Below are positions 36,630-47,745 of a stretch of DNA of 64,000 nt, piece after piece. The stretch is from Cristatella mucedo (Eukaryota; Bryozoa; Phylactolaemata; Cristatellidae): the NCBI GenBank assembly GCA_009760855.2, contig WPIO01000019.1, forward strand, positions 2,911,501 through 2,975,500, read 5' to 3'. The notes under the pieces are model-generated. The model was not told the origin of the DNA and did no database searches. It was given only the letters and a program-made list of their open reading frames with translations. A program made the translations under genes and the position numbers. Numbering within the stretch: position 1 is the stretch's first letter; each line of letters opens with the position of its first letter.

Positions 36630-37120
36630 TTTGTCTTATGAAAGGTACACTAAACAAATTTTGAATTGTTAGACCAATCTTCCCAGTGTTTTTCAACATT
36701 TGCCTTTAACAATAGTCAAGCTAAAGAAACTATTAGTGTTTATAAGCTTTTGAATGGAGTGCCAACTGATCAGTCTTCATGCGTTGCAAATATCAGGTCT
36801 CCTGAAGAATCGGTTATAGTCTTCGTATGCTGCTATTTTCTTTATCAGGTTCCTCAAGGACTAATGGCAACATACACACATTCTTAATTGATTGGTATTT
36901 TTTTTATTTGTAGCTATGTTGCTTCCTGTTTACTTCCGGGTTAAAAATCGTTTGCTAAATTATTTTTGTAATGCTTGGAAATCGTTAAAATTGAGATTCA
37001 TGTCTCATTTTTAACGTTTTCTTTTGAAAGGTACTCTATTCAAAGTTCGATAGTTAGACCAATGTCCTCGGTATTATCTAAACAATTACCCTTGAACATT
37101 GCTCAAATTTGTTCTCATAC
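36630..37120. repeat. Diverged local duplication
   Basis: TGAAAGGTACACTAAAC ... TTGTTAGACCAATCTTCC (from 36638) recurs as TGAAAGGTACTCTATTC ... TAGTTAGACCAATGTCCT (from 37025). Both are followed by a related AAC-rich segment. It may be a pair of element copies or ends of one element. Confidence 0.5.
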
Positions 37121-37344
37121 ACATATTGAATTTAGGGTAATCATTGGTAATGATGCACATCATGACCACTTATCGTCACTGCATGTGTTCTCAGCCATGC
37201 ATGCTAGCATTTGGTCCATACCTCAGCCATGCTCACATGCAATGTGGTTTCTCAGGCCATCTGTCCAAGAGAAGAGCAGGGCTAAAGCACAGCCGGACAG
37301 TTAGGTGTTACTTTAAAAAAAAATGCTAACTGATTTAGTAGCCT

Positions 37345-37495
37345 CTTTTGTATGGTGACAGGGGAGCCATTACGGCTATCACCACCGCTTGCAGTGGCAA
37401 TTAAGGATCACCCACCGCAGGATTCGAACCCATGACCGAGGTCTTGAAAAGCAACCGCCTTACCTAGTATGCCATCACGGCTCACCAGCTTTAAG
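37345..37495 (-). mobile_element. SINE family 2
   Basis: An antisense copy: GCTTGCAGTGGCAATTAAGG, GCAGGATTCGAACCCATGAC (box B complement) and ATGCCATCACGGCTCAC (head complement). Confidence 0.75.
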
Positions 37496-38049
37496 CCAAT
37501 GTAGTCTTAATACCTAAGTCATGCTAAAGAACGCCAGTTCTAAATAAATCCCTATAATGTCAACTCGAAAATTCAATTTTGAAACTTGCTTAACATGTGT
37601 TCGCCTACATTGTTGCCACTGCAATTTACATACGTGGTAGTGGTGTGGTTTAAAAGTTAACCTTGAACTATAATCATACATATGGAAGGTTGAGCCTTTC
37701 CTTACGTTCATCAACTAGTCTGAAAGCAACTCTTGAGACGGCACAAATCAGCTCCTTCTGATCTGGGCTCTGGTGCATGCGTCCTATGTGTCCGAGCCAC
37801 CTTGAGTAATGCTGTTCTGGCAATAAGCAGCCGTAATTAGTGAAGCTGAATTGGCCGTCGAGCATGTGGCCTCAGCTAATGGTACATGTCTCCTGTTCGT
37901 CAAATTTGGGGAGGTGGCATTAATCTTGCCTGCGAGTTCTTAAGGTTCTAGGTGCAAATCCAGAGGGCGACACGATGATAATGTATCTCCGTCTGCGACT
38001 CCACAAAGCCATAAAGACTATGTGGGTGTTACGCAGGAGAGTTTTGTAT

Positions 38050-39730
38050 AGCCCACTCGCAGCCTAAGCGGCTTTCGGTACGCATTCGGTAGCCAACAGA
38101 CTTCGTCTCATGCAACAAAGAGAAAGTGGGAACCATAGCAGAGTCAGCAGAGCAGTTGAGGTAGTGAGTAACATGGAAGTAGGAGCTCAGGACTGCTGAA
38201 AAGGATGAGCCATAGTCGGCAGCAGGAGAGTAGTTGCCGTTGCATAAGAACTGTGGAAGCGAGTTCCATGGTCTAGGACCTGCAGAGCTAAAGCTTCTGT
38301 CGCCAACGGTCTTTAAGCGAAGGAATAGAACAGATAATTTATTGCCCACATGGGACCTGAGGGCACGAAGAGGCTGAAACTGGTGAAACTGGTGCAGCAG
38401 TTCAGCTAGGTACGAAGGAGCCAAGCCGTGGCAAGCCTTGTGGGTCAGCATAAGAACTTTCCTCTGTATCCGTTGCTCAACCGGCAGCCATCATTGCTCT
38501 TTTAGCAAAGGAGACACATGCTCAAACCTCTGGGACTTGAAGTCTAGCCTTGCAGCCATATTCATAGTCAGCTGCAGTGGCCTAATTGCTTTCTTTGGTC
38601 GCCTAGCCAAAAGGTAATTACAAGAATCAAGCTGAGACAGAACTAAGGAGCTAGTTAAATATTTTGCAAGCCACTGTGGAAGACAGCTCCTAATCTTGGA
38701 TAGGGATCTGACGTGATGGCAAGCTGTAGAAGCAGTCTTTTGAATGAAGCTTTTAAAATTGAGGCAGCTGTCGAAAACGACACCTAAATTTCGAGCACGT
38801 GGTGATGGTTGCACGACAGCATCACCTATTAGAAGCGCAAAGCCTTTTAATCCAGCCACATGCTTAGGGTATCCTATGAGCAGTAGTTCGGTTTTATCGT
38901 CATTTAGTTTCTATGAGTTTTCCGACATCCAGGATCGAATGTCGGCAAGGCAAGCATTCAGTTTCTCAGCTGCGGCAGCAGATTCCGACGGTTTGAAGGA
39001 CAAATACAGCTGAGTATCGTCAGCATAAAAGTGATATCCTACTCCATGGGCCTTAATCACTTTTTCCAGAGGTTGAGTATAAATGGAGAACAGCAAGGGA
39101 CCGAGTACAGACATTTGAGGGGCTTCACAGGTGACCCGTCTCGTGTGTGAGACCTGAACCCCACACGACTCGGATTGAACACGATAAGATAAGTACGATT
39201 TAAATCACGCCAGCGCTTTGCTGCCAGACCGATCGTTGTTCTCAAGCGTTCAAGTAGAACAGCATGATCAATGGTGTCGAAGGCAGCTGACAGATCTAGC
39301 AGTGCTAGGGCAGTGACATTACCGTCATCGTTGCCAAGTAGAATGTCACAGTTAACACGGATGAGAGAAGTATAAGTGGAGTGCTGCCTCTTGAACCCTG
39401 ATTGAAATGTTTCTGACATTTCATTCTTTTCCATATGTTCAACTAGCTGCTTAGCAACAATTTTTTCAAGAATTTTTTACTAGAAAGGAAGAAGGGAAAC
39501 TGGGCGATAGTTTGCAACAACTTCTGTATCTAATCCAGGTTTTTAAGTATGGGTCTAACGGTTGCCGATTTGAAGGACTTGGGGACGACCCAGTTTACCA
39601 AAGAAGCATAAAAAATCTCGGTTATGGCAGGGCAAAGGTGGCCTGCCAGTGAAGACCACAGAGATGAGGTCTTCTCAGGAGACGAGCAGCTCAGGAGGCA
39701 AGACACGACTTCCATTCCTTCTCCATCATT
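38050..39730 (-). mobile_element. L2-clade LINE, second lineage, broken reverse transcriptase
   Basis: On the - strand, five frames in order cover the reverse transcriptase and the region after it: 39715-39530 (WVVPKSFKSATVRPILK), 39434-39057 (LALLDLSAAFDTIDHAVLLE), 39114-38911 (SVLGPLLFSIYTQPL and YADDTQLYLSF), 38859-38491 (ARNLGVVFDSCLNFKSFI and SSLVLSQLDSCNYLLA) and 38451-38029 (FLRLKTVGDRSFSSAGPRPW). The frames overlap or are offset, so several frameshifts have occurred. Its 3' UTR differs completely from lineage 1. No intact endonuclease is seen upstream. Confidence 0.88.
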
Positions 39731-41192
39731 CTACTGTGACACTTGCAAGCTGGGGCGAAATTTCAGCTCAGAGTTCCGACATAGTTCTTTCTCCAAAGAG
39801 ATACAAAGAGCATTAGAGAAAGGGTGCACACCTGCGATGCAAGCAGCATATTTGCTATTAGCTCCTAGCGACAATCGACTCGATCAACCTGTAAAAGGAA
39901 GGTACAAGAAAAGGACAGCATCGGCTGTTGGAAAAGTATGATGCCCTTCAACGTCTGCATCATGCCACACTGTCAAGCTCTGCTAGCTCACACAATGTTC
40001 CATCGGCAGGTCTGCGCATTGGCTCCGTGAGTGGGCACATTGCCTAACTGTGACAGCCAGACAGCTTCCAGCAATTTCTATGAGGCACAGACGGCCACGG
40101 CCCCTTATTCAACGACTGCACGGCCCGATACAGTGCCGACACGACTTTTATCCTTGACAAATGCATTCGTGAAATACTTTGACCTTTGGCCTCTTTGTAA
40201 CTGCTCTGTAGGCTTCCAACAGCTTCCATCTTGGGAAAGTTGCTTGGCATGAAGCAACATGAAGGACGCCACTCGAAATTACCTTCCACTAGCTTCCACT
40301 CTCACCTGATTGACTTTTTGGGTGGAAAAATTGTTTCGGACGATCAGATGACGATAAAGCAATAAAAACTGCCGTTCGATCGTGCTCCCTTTTCAGCAGA
40401 TATAACGTGTCTAGAGAGACTATATTAAATTTATTATTATTACTATTAAAACCTGTGAGCTATACCAGAATGGTCTGCACTGGCCTTAGTCTTAGTCTAG
40501 CGAGTTGGGGAGCAGGAGAGCGCCAAAAAATTATTCGTTGCCAGCAGCTACGAGTCAGGGGGTGTTGAAGTAAGCCCTAGGCTCCACCTTCCCTCTGGCA
40601 TGCAGGCGGCCCTTTAAGTCAGGCAGCACTCCATCGTTTGTGCATCCACGGTTGGTCGAGCTGCTAAAAGCAGCAGCCTCGATTGACAGCTTTCAAGCAA
40701 TGAGAAGGCAGGTGTGTTTTTTTCTCCACCTATGAAAGATTGCTGACCATTGATTGAGACCTGGGTTGTTGTTTCGTCCATTGGCACTAGTGCCGGGCAG
40801 CGGGACGCCTGTTGACATTGCCAGCACACTCGTTTGCTGTTCGAACCGCTCAGCAGCAGATGCAGTCGATCGGGTCCTCCGGCCACGCTCAGTCGCCATG
40901 TCCACGGCACACAGGCAGCGACGGCATCACAGGACGTCGGTCCCTAGTGGAAGCATCAGCAGCAGCGAGCCGACTCCGAGCAGCTTCTGCGGCAGCTCAG
41001 GCCTCGGGGAGCCTCGGAGTGGGCAGAGGAGGAGCCGGCCAGGGCAGGGAGCAGAATTGCTAGGAAGAAAGGAGGCATCGGCTGCTCCTGCTGCTGCTAG
41101 TGCCTCGGCAAGCCCCGAGCAGGAAGCCTGAGAGGGAAAAGGCAGCGCCGATGAATCAACGATCAAATCCGAGGCAGCGCTTGGTCCTGCAG
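39731..41192. other. Unassigned region before a coding exon
   Basis: 40780-41192 is GC-rich with two overlapping open frames (40754-41131 and 40812-41063). Part may be coding sequence upstream of the exon at 41193, but no frame joins it without a splice site choice I cannot justify. Confidence 0.35.
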
Positions 41193-41542
41193 AACATCCT
41201 AATGGCCAGCCTCATGCATGACGGCGAGAGCACAGACTGCCAGTACGACATCCGTCGGCCGTCGGTGTCCGAGGAGCCATTGCCGTGGCGGCAGAGACCA
41301 CAAGTGGCAGCAGTCGGCAAAACTAGTTCTGCCGGTTCCAGCACCGGCGGCAGTGGTGGCAGCGGTCTAGAGTGTGCAACCTTGGCCAGGCAGGCGTACA
41401 GAGCAAAGGGCTATAGAGTACTCAGCCAGACCTCTAAGATTGAGTTCATCGGGCCATACCTTGCCGGTCAAGCTCGACCTGTTGTAAGAGGCACGACTCG
41501 TGCCGCAGCATCGGTATCCACAGTGGCCGAAGCCGCGGCAGC
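41193..41542 (+). CDS. Uncharacterised protein, internal exon
   Basis: The frame is open from 41064 to 41547 and the exon ends at a GTGAGTAT donor in phase 2. The preferred start is the acceptor CTTGGTCCTGCAG at 41192, which gives phase 0. An ATG at 41151 is the alternative if this were a first exon. The product begins NILMASLMHDGESTDCQYD, has a Gly/Ser linker, then RQAYRAKGYRVLSQTSKIEF, and ends in an Ala-rich stretch. I recognise no domain. A GC-rich open stretch immediately upstream (40754-41131, in another frame) might hold further coding sequence. The join to 42340 is exact in phase. Confidence 0.55.
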
Positions 41543-42147
41543 GTGAGTATCTATCTCGTTCGTGTAAATGCATGCGACAACTCGTCTGCATGACGTCTAG
41601 ACACGTGCATTTATAGGATCGATGTGCATGCGATCAAATTTCCACGTTTCGCATTTGTGTGGCTTCCTCGTGATAAAGAACAATGATCCGCGACAGGCCA
41701 TGCCTGGAAGTTAGCAGCTGCCAATCATCGATTGAAGCTGCTGCATTGGATCTGACTCTGCTACGATCCAGCTGGCTCACCGAGTTTGGCTTTGTACCTA
41801 TTACAAGAGAGGGTTGCTAATCCTTATTTTGATGCTCTGCATAGAGTGCTGCAACAGAGACAGAGACAGAGTAGTGCCTGTGCAGCTATACGAGATAGTG
41901 CAGTGCAAATGAATTTGTGCGGGCATGCACAGCTTGTGATTGTACAGCTAGCCATCTTGGCTGAATTGCATTCTGGCAACTGAGTCTGTTCTTGCTGTGG
42001 CAGAAATCGCTAATGATCCCCATACGTTATAATGGCAACCGGATCGAGCTTCGAGATGGGTGGGGAAGTTGCCCGTAATCACAAAACGACTCTCCCTTTG
42101 CATTCCCACTTCCTCCCTCCCACTCCTCACACTTCCCATTTCTCTCT

Positions 42148-42149
<2 letters not shown>

Positions 42150-42213
<64 letters not shown>
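42150..42213. repeat. (CT)n microsatellite before a coding exon
   Basis: A CT tract ending about 125 bases before the acceptor at 42339, within a longer pyrimidine-rich zone. Confidence 0.97.
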
Positions 42214-42216
<3 letters not shown>

Positions 42217-42339
42217 TCTCCCTTCCGCCCCAGCACTGCCGAACCCTCCCCTGCTCTGCTTCGCCTCTGCAGCCCAAGCACAAACCCAAGTTTGAGCGTG
42301 CCAAGCGAAGCATGAAGCAACTCTCTATTCGTTCTGCAG

Positions 42340-42542
42340 CTCGTCGAAGTCCCCGATCAGCACCTTTCCGGCAAGCGACATCTTAGCGACATACAATGAC
42401 AGCCGCGACCGGCTCATGGCTGAGAGTAAGCTGCCTGCGTTCGGATCGGAGGCAGCAGCTTCCAGTCTCGAAAGACTGTCAAAGCAGAGTGACGCTAACG
42501 GGCAAGCACCTGTGGGCCTTCACTATCGCCACCGAGAAAAGG
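42340..42542 (+). CDS. Uncharacterised protein, internal exon
   Basis: The acceptor is CTATTCGTTCTGCAG and the donor GGTAAGG. Phase 2 in matches the end at 41542, and phase 1 out matches the next exon. The exon encodes about 68 residues including SPISTFPASDILATYNDSRD and RLMAESKLPAF, a balanced, non-repetitive composition that argues for real coding sequence. It lies 125 bases after a 60-base CT microsatellite, which may serve as an extended pyrimidine tract. No family is recognised. Confidence 0.55.
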
Positions 42543-43997
42543 GTAAGGCAGTGTTGTGTTGTTTTGCTGCACAGAACTCCTTCTGGCGATACCCACCCCC
42601 ACGTTAGTTGCCATAAATTAAAAATGTGCTTTCAATGTTCTCACAGAGCGGAGAAGAAAGTGGAACTGATTCTGCTTTGTTGTATCTGGAGCTATTTCCG
42701 TATACTTGACTAGCGAAATAGTCAACATTTTCGAAGGATAGTATTTTGTAATACCCTCGGAGCGCTACGAAGTAACATTCATTCGGCCGTATTCGTATTT
42801 CATCAATTATCTCTTCCCTAAAAATTTATCACAGAAACTGCACTTGGCATTTTCTCAGCAATCGCCAAGGTTTTGAAACGTGCTAGTCTGGGAACGCTCA
42901 ACCATAGTCCTGACTTTGCTCGAAGCGATCCTAGAAATAGATCATTAGAATGGATAGCTTTAGAAACAAAAATCATGTTACATCTTTTCAAACAAGGAAG
43001 GAACAAGAGCATAATTTTAAACTATTTCTTAGATCTTGACTCATTCTTCTTGCCAAATGAGTACAGTAAATTAAACTTGCTTCTTCTAGTCGAAATGGAA
43101 ACTTTAATAAATGCATATCGGCGGGCTTTTAGCCTCTTGGGTGTTTACCAATTCGTTCCTGTGGCACTTGTATACTATTCCAATACTCTTCTTTCATCAG
43201 GAAACGAGCATGGCGGTTTATAGCTCAAACTTCGCTATTGATTTCTAGCACAGTCTCGAATCAGGTCATGCCTACACTACGTCAGCACTCCTCAATCCTC
43301 GGCTATTTCTGACAATGAGATTGGCACAGCCGGCAAGATGCATTTTCGAGAGAATGAAAAATTCTCACTTCGCCATGCTTTGTTGGTACAACCATAAACT
43401 ATCCTTCAAAGGCTACAACTTTTTTCAAACTAACTTGAAGCCACACATATTTCAACGGCGGACATAAATTACGCATGTCATTCAAGCGTAGTAGGCTAAC
43501 CGAAGTTGAAACGTGCGAAATTTACGACACATATTGCAGCATCATAGTAATCCTACCGTGGTAGTATTTTTGCCGTGATTTAAAAAATATGCAATTTCTG
43601 AGATTTGCGTCGATTCCCTGAGTGACCAAATTTGTTGTGCCAGCGCTGCATGCACATACTGTGCCTGCATGTACAGGTAGCTACATATACAGGACAAATC
43701 TAAATATGACGTATGTATACTTATCCCTGCATGCCTGAATCTGGGTAAGTGGGGGATACGATCTCTCGTCGCCGACCACATCATATGTAATGGTCCAGCT
43801 CGGCTAGAAATTGCAAATAAAAACATCCACCTGCTCTTTCTGGAAGTTCATCACGATTCGGCCTGAGTAGGCGTCGAGAGAAATAACGAGTCTAAATTTC
43901 GATAGATCGGTTTGGCCAGGGCAGTGACGAAACCTGGAGGCTTTGGGGTCATTCCTGCCTTCGGCGAGCATTGTCTGCCCTCTGTCCTACTCTATTA
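42543..43997. other. Intronic or unassigned sequence
   Basis: It lies between two exons of the uncharacterised gene. A 116-codon frame at 42873-43223 is AT-rich and lacks splice or domain support. Confidence 0.45.
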
Positions 43998-44050
43998 CAG
44001 TCGTACCTTCGGTCGTCTGACATAGGTCGGCTTACGTAAGTCTGCAAGTC
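43998..44050 (+). mobile_element. Possible decayed Tigger-type terminus
   Basis: TTACAGTCGTACCTTCGGTC followed by GGCTTACGTAAGTC resembles the CAG..GTACCTT..GGCTTACG end at 11262. No opposite end was found. Confidence 0.35.
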
Positions 44051-44447
44051 CCGTAGAATTTTTTCTGCTACTGTTCATGTACAGTATACAGTACATGCGT
44101 GCTGAAATTGTGCGTGTTCATACTTAAACGCATATATGCTTCCTTCCCAGTGTTGTGTGCGCCTGCTGTGCGTCTTCTGCTGTTGACATTGGCGAAGCGC
44201 CCTGACACAAATGTACATGCCTCACCTGTGGCCAATAGTTAAGCCATAGACGCAGGCCAGCGTCATGCCACTAATGCACGTTATATTTCATGTCATCTGC
44301 TGCGATTGATCGAGCTCTCGTATATGCATGCGTTGAGAGCACTAAAGAGAGAGTCTCGTTTACTGCTCACATTCTCGCGCCGTGTCTCTGTGGGACTCCC
44401 ACAAGACCTGCCGCCGCCGGAGCCGCTGTTATACAATGCCAGCACGT

Positions 44448-44528
44448 GTTAAGTACCTAGAAAGAGATTTAGTTATCTGAGGGCCCTACCCAAATGTTTT
44501 ATCAGAATTAATTTTGCTGCTATTATTA
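44448..44528 (+). mobile_element. L2 3' tail fragment, decayed
   Basis: Reads as GTACCTAGAAAGAGATTTAG followed by CTGAGGGC and an ATT-rich end. The outer stem of the hairpin has been lost by substitution. Confidence 0.6.
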
Positions 44529-44914
44529 TATGGAGAGAAAATAAACCCAGTGGTAGTAACCTTGCATACATGAATTGTGCCTGCCCGAATGTGTATATAG
44601 ATGCTATATAAATATACCGTCTTTATAGAGCGAGGTATACGGTGTGCCGAAGCATACCAGATGTTACCCCACGATCGGCAGTTGAGCAAGATAACTCTTC
44701 TACGCGGAAGGAATGGGCGTCTACGTTTACTAGAGCAGGCCTTTCAGCTGCCAGCAGTTTGTCCGGGCAGCAATATATGGGCTTTGTCAATTAAAAAAAA
44801 AGCGAAGTAGCCAAGAAAGTGCAGCCGGGATACCGAAACCGAAACAGTTTACTGCACACCCTGGACGCTTGGGGGAGGGAAGGAGGGAGGGAGGGAGGAA
44901 GTGGCGACTTGCAG

Positions 44915-45364
44915 CTCCTAGGATGCAAACTCCTGGTGCTGCTGCCTGGCTCGCTCTCGCCTCACTGCCTGCGCCGGCCGGCGCACCGGCTCCAATGCTC
45001 CCGCCCGTCCAGCGCGCCACCGCAGCTGCCGCCACTGCAGCTGCCGCTGCTGCTGCCGCGGCATTGCCGTTTCAAGCCGCCGAGCCACATCGCGTGCGAG
45101 CGAGTGGTGCTCCTCTCTCTCCAGCAGCAGACAGAGCCGAGAGGCCGAGCGCCTACGGAAACGGTGCAACGACCGCCGGCTTCGACGACGACGAGGACTC
45201 GGCGATGCCGGCGAGCGTCAGAGCGAGGAACCAGTTCAGGCCGAACGGCTTACGCAGTAGCGCTCTGTCCAGCAACTCGCAGCAGGACGGCAGCGGCGGC
45301 GGCGGTGGCCTCATCGCAGCGCCGCCGAAGCAGCCACAGCACCCTAGTCTGTTGATGGTTTCCG
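44915..45364 (+). CDS. Uncharacterised protein, Ala-rich internal exon
   Basis: The frame is open from 44869 to 45432 and the exon ends at a GTAAGC donor in phase 1. Two acceptors give the required phase: GGCGACTTGCAG at 44914 (long form) and the better pyrimidine-rich GCTCCTCTCTCTCCAG at 45124 (short form). The long form adds a Pro/Ala-rich region with an alanine run. Both forms share an acidic patch (FDDDEDS), RARNQFRPNGLR and a Gly run before PKQPQHPSLL. The exon is strongly GC-rich. The 5' boundary is unresolved; the 3' boundary is better supported because it joins 47038 in phase. Confidence 0.5.
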
Positions 45365-45544
45365 GTAAGCTTGCTCTAGCTAGCGGCGGCCGCCAACGCT
45401 CGTCCGTACTATCTGTGCTGCGATCGCGATAGCAACGATTCAAGCCCGGTGCAGCGGCCTGCCATCTTCGCTAGCCGTATTATGCATGTCGACACAACGT
45501 GTACGTTACTTTTTAACCATGCGGACGGTCACCCTTCTTTTACG

Positions 45545-45642
45545 GCGTATGTAAATTGCTTAGAAAAATATTAGGTTCTCTTCGGAGGGGGGGCTATGCA
45601 AGTTATTTTATTTTTGTCATTATTATTATTATTCGCTGCGTG
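45545..45642 (+). mobile_element. Decayed L2/SINE-type 3' tail
   Basis: Contains TTGCTTAGAAAAATATTAGG, TTCTCTTCGGAGG and an (ATT)n end, the same order as the LINE tail but diverged. Too little remains to decide between LINE and SINE origin. Confidence 0.45.
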
Positions 45643-45944
45643 GAGGGAATGCGTTGTCGCCGTTCGCCTCCAACCTAATCCCTACGAAACCTTAGCAGTC
45701 AGCTGCCTCGGGGGATCGCGAAACGGTAACTTACAAATCTGAAAGAAGTCTGAAAACGATTCCGAAAGAATTGCTTAATAATTAAACGTTGACGATTCCT
45801 AAAGAAATGCTTATTAATTAAACATTGACCCAACTTGAGTGATAACCATGATAAGATTGGATTGTTTGACAACAGTCTCTGCAACTTGATAAAAACCTCT
45901 CTCATTATCATTCACTGTCTGTCCAAAAGTTTGAGTAAATCAGC

Positions 45945-46085
45945 AGCCTAAGTGGTTATCGGTACGCATTCGGTAGCCTATAGAATCATTTGACGCAACG
46001 AAGAGAAATTGAGAACCATAGCTGAGTCAGGAGAGCAGTTGAGGTAGCGAGTAGCATGTTCTAAGTAGCAGCTCAGTACGTAGCG
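45945..46085 (-). mobile_element. L2 second-lineage 3' fragment
   Basis: It matches the 3' end of the 38 kb element (GGTACGCATTCGGTAGCC, GAGAACCATAGC, CAGTTGAGGTAG). Because two independent copies share the block, this is the genuine 3' region of lineage 2. Confidence 0.75.
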
Positions 46086-46215
46086 TACTGTCATTGTATA
46101 TGCTCAATATAAACCTGTTTAGAATGCACATGTAGAGATTATTATACTATGTATTGTAATAGGATATACAACAAAATAGATTGTTGGTACATGCCTTGCT
46201 TGCGTGTACGAGTAC

Positions 46216-46297
46216 GATGCGATTACGATTTAATGTCGAGCTGGAAATAATTTATTCTTGTAGTCTCTCCAGCTCGACATTAAATCGTAATTGCATC
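46216..46297. repeat. 29-base inverted repeat, 28/29 matching
   Basis: The left arm 46216-46244 begins GATGCGATTACG and ends GTCGAGCTGG. The right arm 46269-46297 is its complement with one mismatch. The 24-base loop is AT-rich. Confidence 0.93.
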
Positions 46298-46822
46298 ACA
46301 AGCATGCACGCGGCTAGGCGCCACGAGTAGGCCCGAGCGCGAATGTAGTCGTTTAAAGCCGTCGTGGCTAGAGATCCTGCGTTGAGAGCAGACGAACGAC
46401 GCTTCAATAGAAGTCGAACGGTAACGGACTGGAGGCCGGGAGCCAGAGCTTTCGGGATCGATTCCCGCTCTGAGAGCAAAATCCGGTGCCGAAGAAGAGG
46501 CGCTGGTCGTGCCGCCCGCAGAGAACTCGCTCGTTCTTCCGAGAGGAGGGCACAGGCAAGGATGGGTAGGATGAGAAGCTCTTCCCGACTTCTTACGCCC
46601 GTCATTCTTGACGGACGCGATGTTTACATACAAACAATCAGTGCGCGCTCGCATTATTGTTGTCGTATAACAGCTGGCAAATGAAACGATTCACTCAAGC
46701 TTCCGTTGGGGCTGACTTGTAGGCGCAGTCAAATTACTCCGCTCCTCGCCTCCGAGAAAACCACCGCGAATTCGATACCAAGATATCGCGAGATATCGAA
46801 GGAAGAGAGAGCGGGCACCGAG

Positions 46823-47015
46823 AGTTAATAATAATAATAATAATAATGCACTTGATAAAGCGCCCTCAGAGAACTTAATCTCTCTCTAGGCGCTTTACAT
46901 TTGCTGCAAAGGGAAATGCAATTGAATGGTGAGTAAAATCCTGCTTGATAAACAAACAAAATGAATAACATGGTTAGGGGTGACATGCACAGGGTCAGCA
47001 TGCAAATGTGGTTAG
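46823..47015 (-). mobile_element. L2-clade LINE 3' end next to a coding exon
   Basis: The same 3' UTR segment as at 20.8 kb, with (AAT)n, GCGCCCTCAGAGAACTTAAT and the CACAGGGTCAGCATGC block. It stops at about 47015, 23 bases before the exon acceptor at 47037. It is antisense to the host gene. Confidence 0.88.
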
Positions 47016-47037
47016 AGTTCGTACGTTTCCCTCTCAG

Positions 47038-47340
47038 GAATTAGTCAGCATCACGCTGGACGAGAGCGCGACGAAGACTTGACGGAGGAGCGCGAGTCGG
47101 CTGCCGGCGGTGACGGCTCGCAGGCGCTGTGGCAGCCGGCGACAGCGGCGTCCGGGGGCGCCGCTGCCGCCGCGTCGACGCGAGTCTCGGCGGTGCAGGC
47201 CGGCGGGCCACCGCCGCCGGGCAGCGGCCCGCGGCGGTCGTTGAACAAGACCGGCAGCACGACTTGGCGCAGCCAGAGTCACAGCAGCGGCGGCAGCAGC
47301 AGCTTCAGCGGCTCGTCCGGCCGGGCGAGCAAGAAAGAAG
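47038..47340 (+). CDS. Uncharacterised protein, Ser/Gly-rich internal exon
   Basis: The acceptor TTTCCCTCTCAG is strong and the donor is GTACAG. Phase 1 at both ends agrees with the neighbours. It encodes about 100 residues: a His/Arg/Asp/Glu-rich start (SQHHAGRERDEDLTEERE), Ala- and Pro-rich stretches, and a Ser/Gly-rich end (SQSHSSGGSSSFSGSSGRAS), all typical of a disordered regulatory segment. The 3' end of an antisense L2 LINE stops about 23 bases before the acceptor, so the branch point probably lies within or beside LINE sequence. Confidence 0.6.
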
Positions 47341-47599
47341 GTACAGAGCTATAGCCTCGCATCGCGCTCGCGACGAGGCGACCGCGCGTCCGGTCGAATC
47401 CGTGAATCTGCAACAGAAGCTTCCGGCGCTCGAGCACCTGTCGAGCGGGTGCCTCTCGCGGGGGGGGGCGCGCTCTAAAGACTCGCCGCAAAGACGCTTC
47501 GCTTTCGCACATTCGCACACGCTTCGCTTCTGCGCCGCTCGTCTCGGCGGGTCAGCAGCAGCTCGAGCGCTCCTCGCCGCGCGTACTTTCCGTTCGCAG

Positions 47600-47745
47600 T
47601 CGAGCCGACTTACGCCGACCCGCTCTTGGGCGCGCCCAGCTCGCTGCAGTCGCGGCTGGCCGAGCTGTCCGCTCTCGAGTCGGAGACGGTGCGCTGGGAG
47701 AAGGCGCGGAAGCTGAAGAAAAAGGGCAGGGACAGGGACGACTGA
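47600..47745 (+). CDS. Uncharacterised protein, terminal exon with stop
   Basis: The acceptor TTTCCGTTCGCAG restores the phase-1 codon of the previous exon, and the frame ends at TGA (47743-47745). The last 48 residues read VEPTYADPLLG, then RLAELSALESETVRWEKA, then a Lys/Arg-rich end RKLKKKGRDRDD. The Leu/Glu heptad-like helix followed by a basic tail resembles a C-terminal coiled or protein-binding helix. Its composition differs from the low-complexity exons before it, which suggests it is the constrained part of the protein. I cannot name the family with confidence. An AATAAA signal lies 350 bases downstream. Confidence 0.62.

Noticed and set aside
42873-43223. 116-codon frame
   Set aside because: AT-rich, no domain, no convincing splice sites, and it lies in an intron of the uncharacterised gene.
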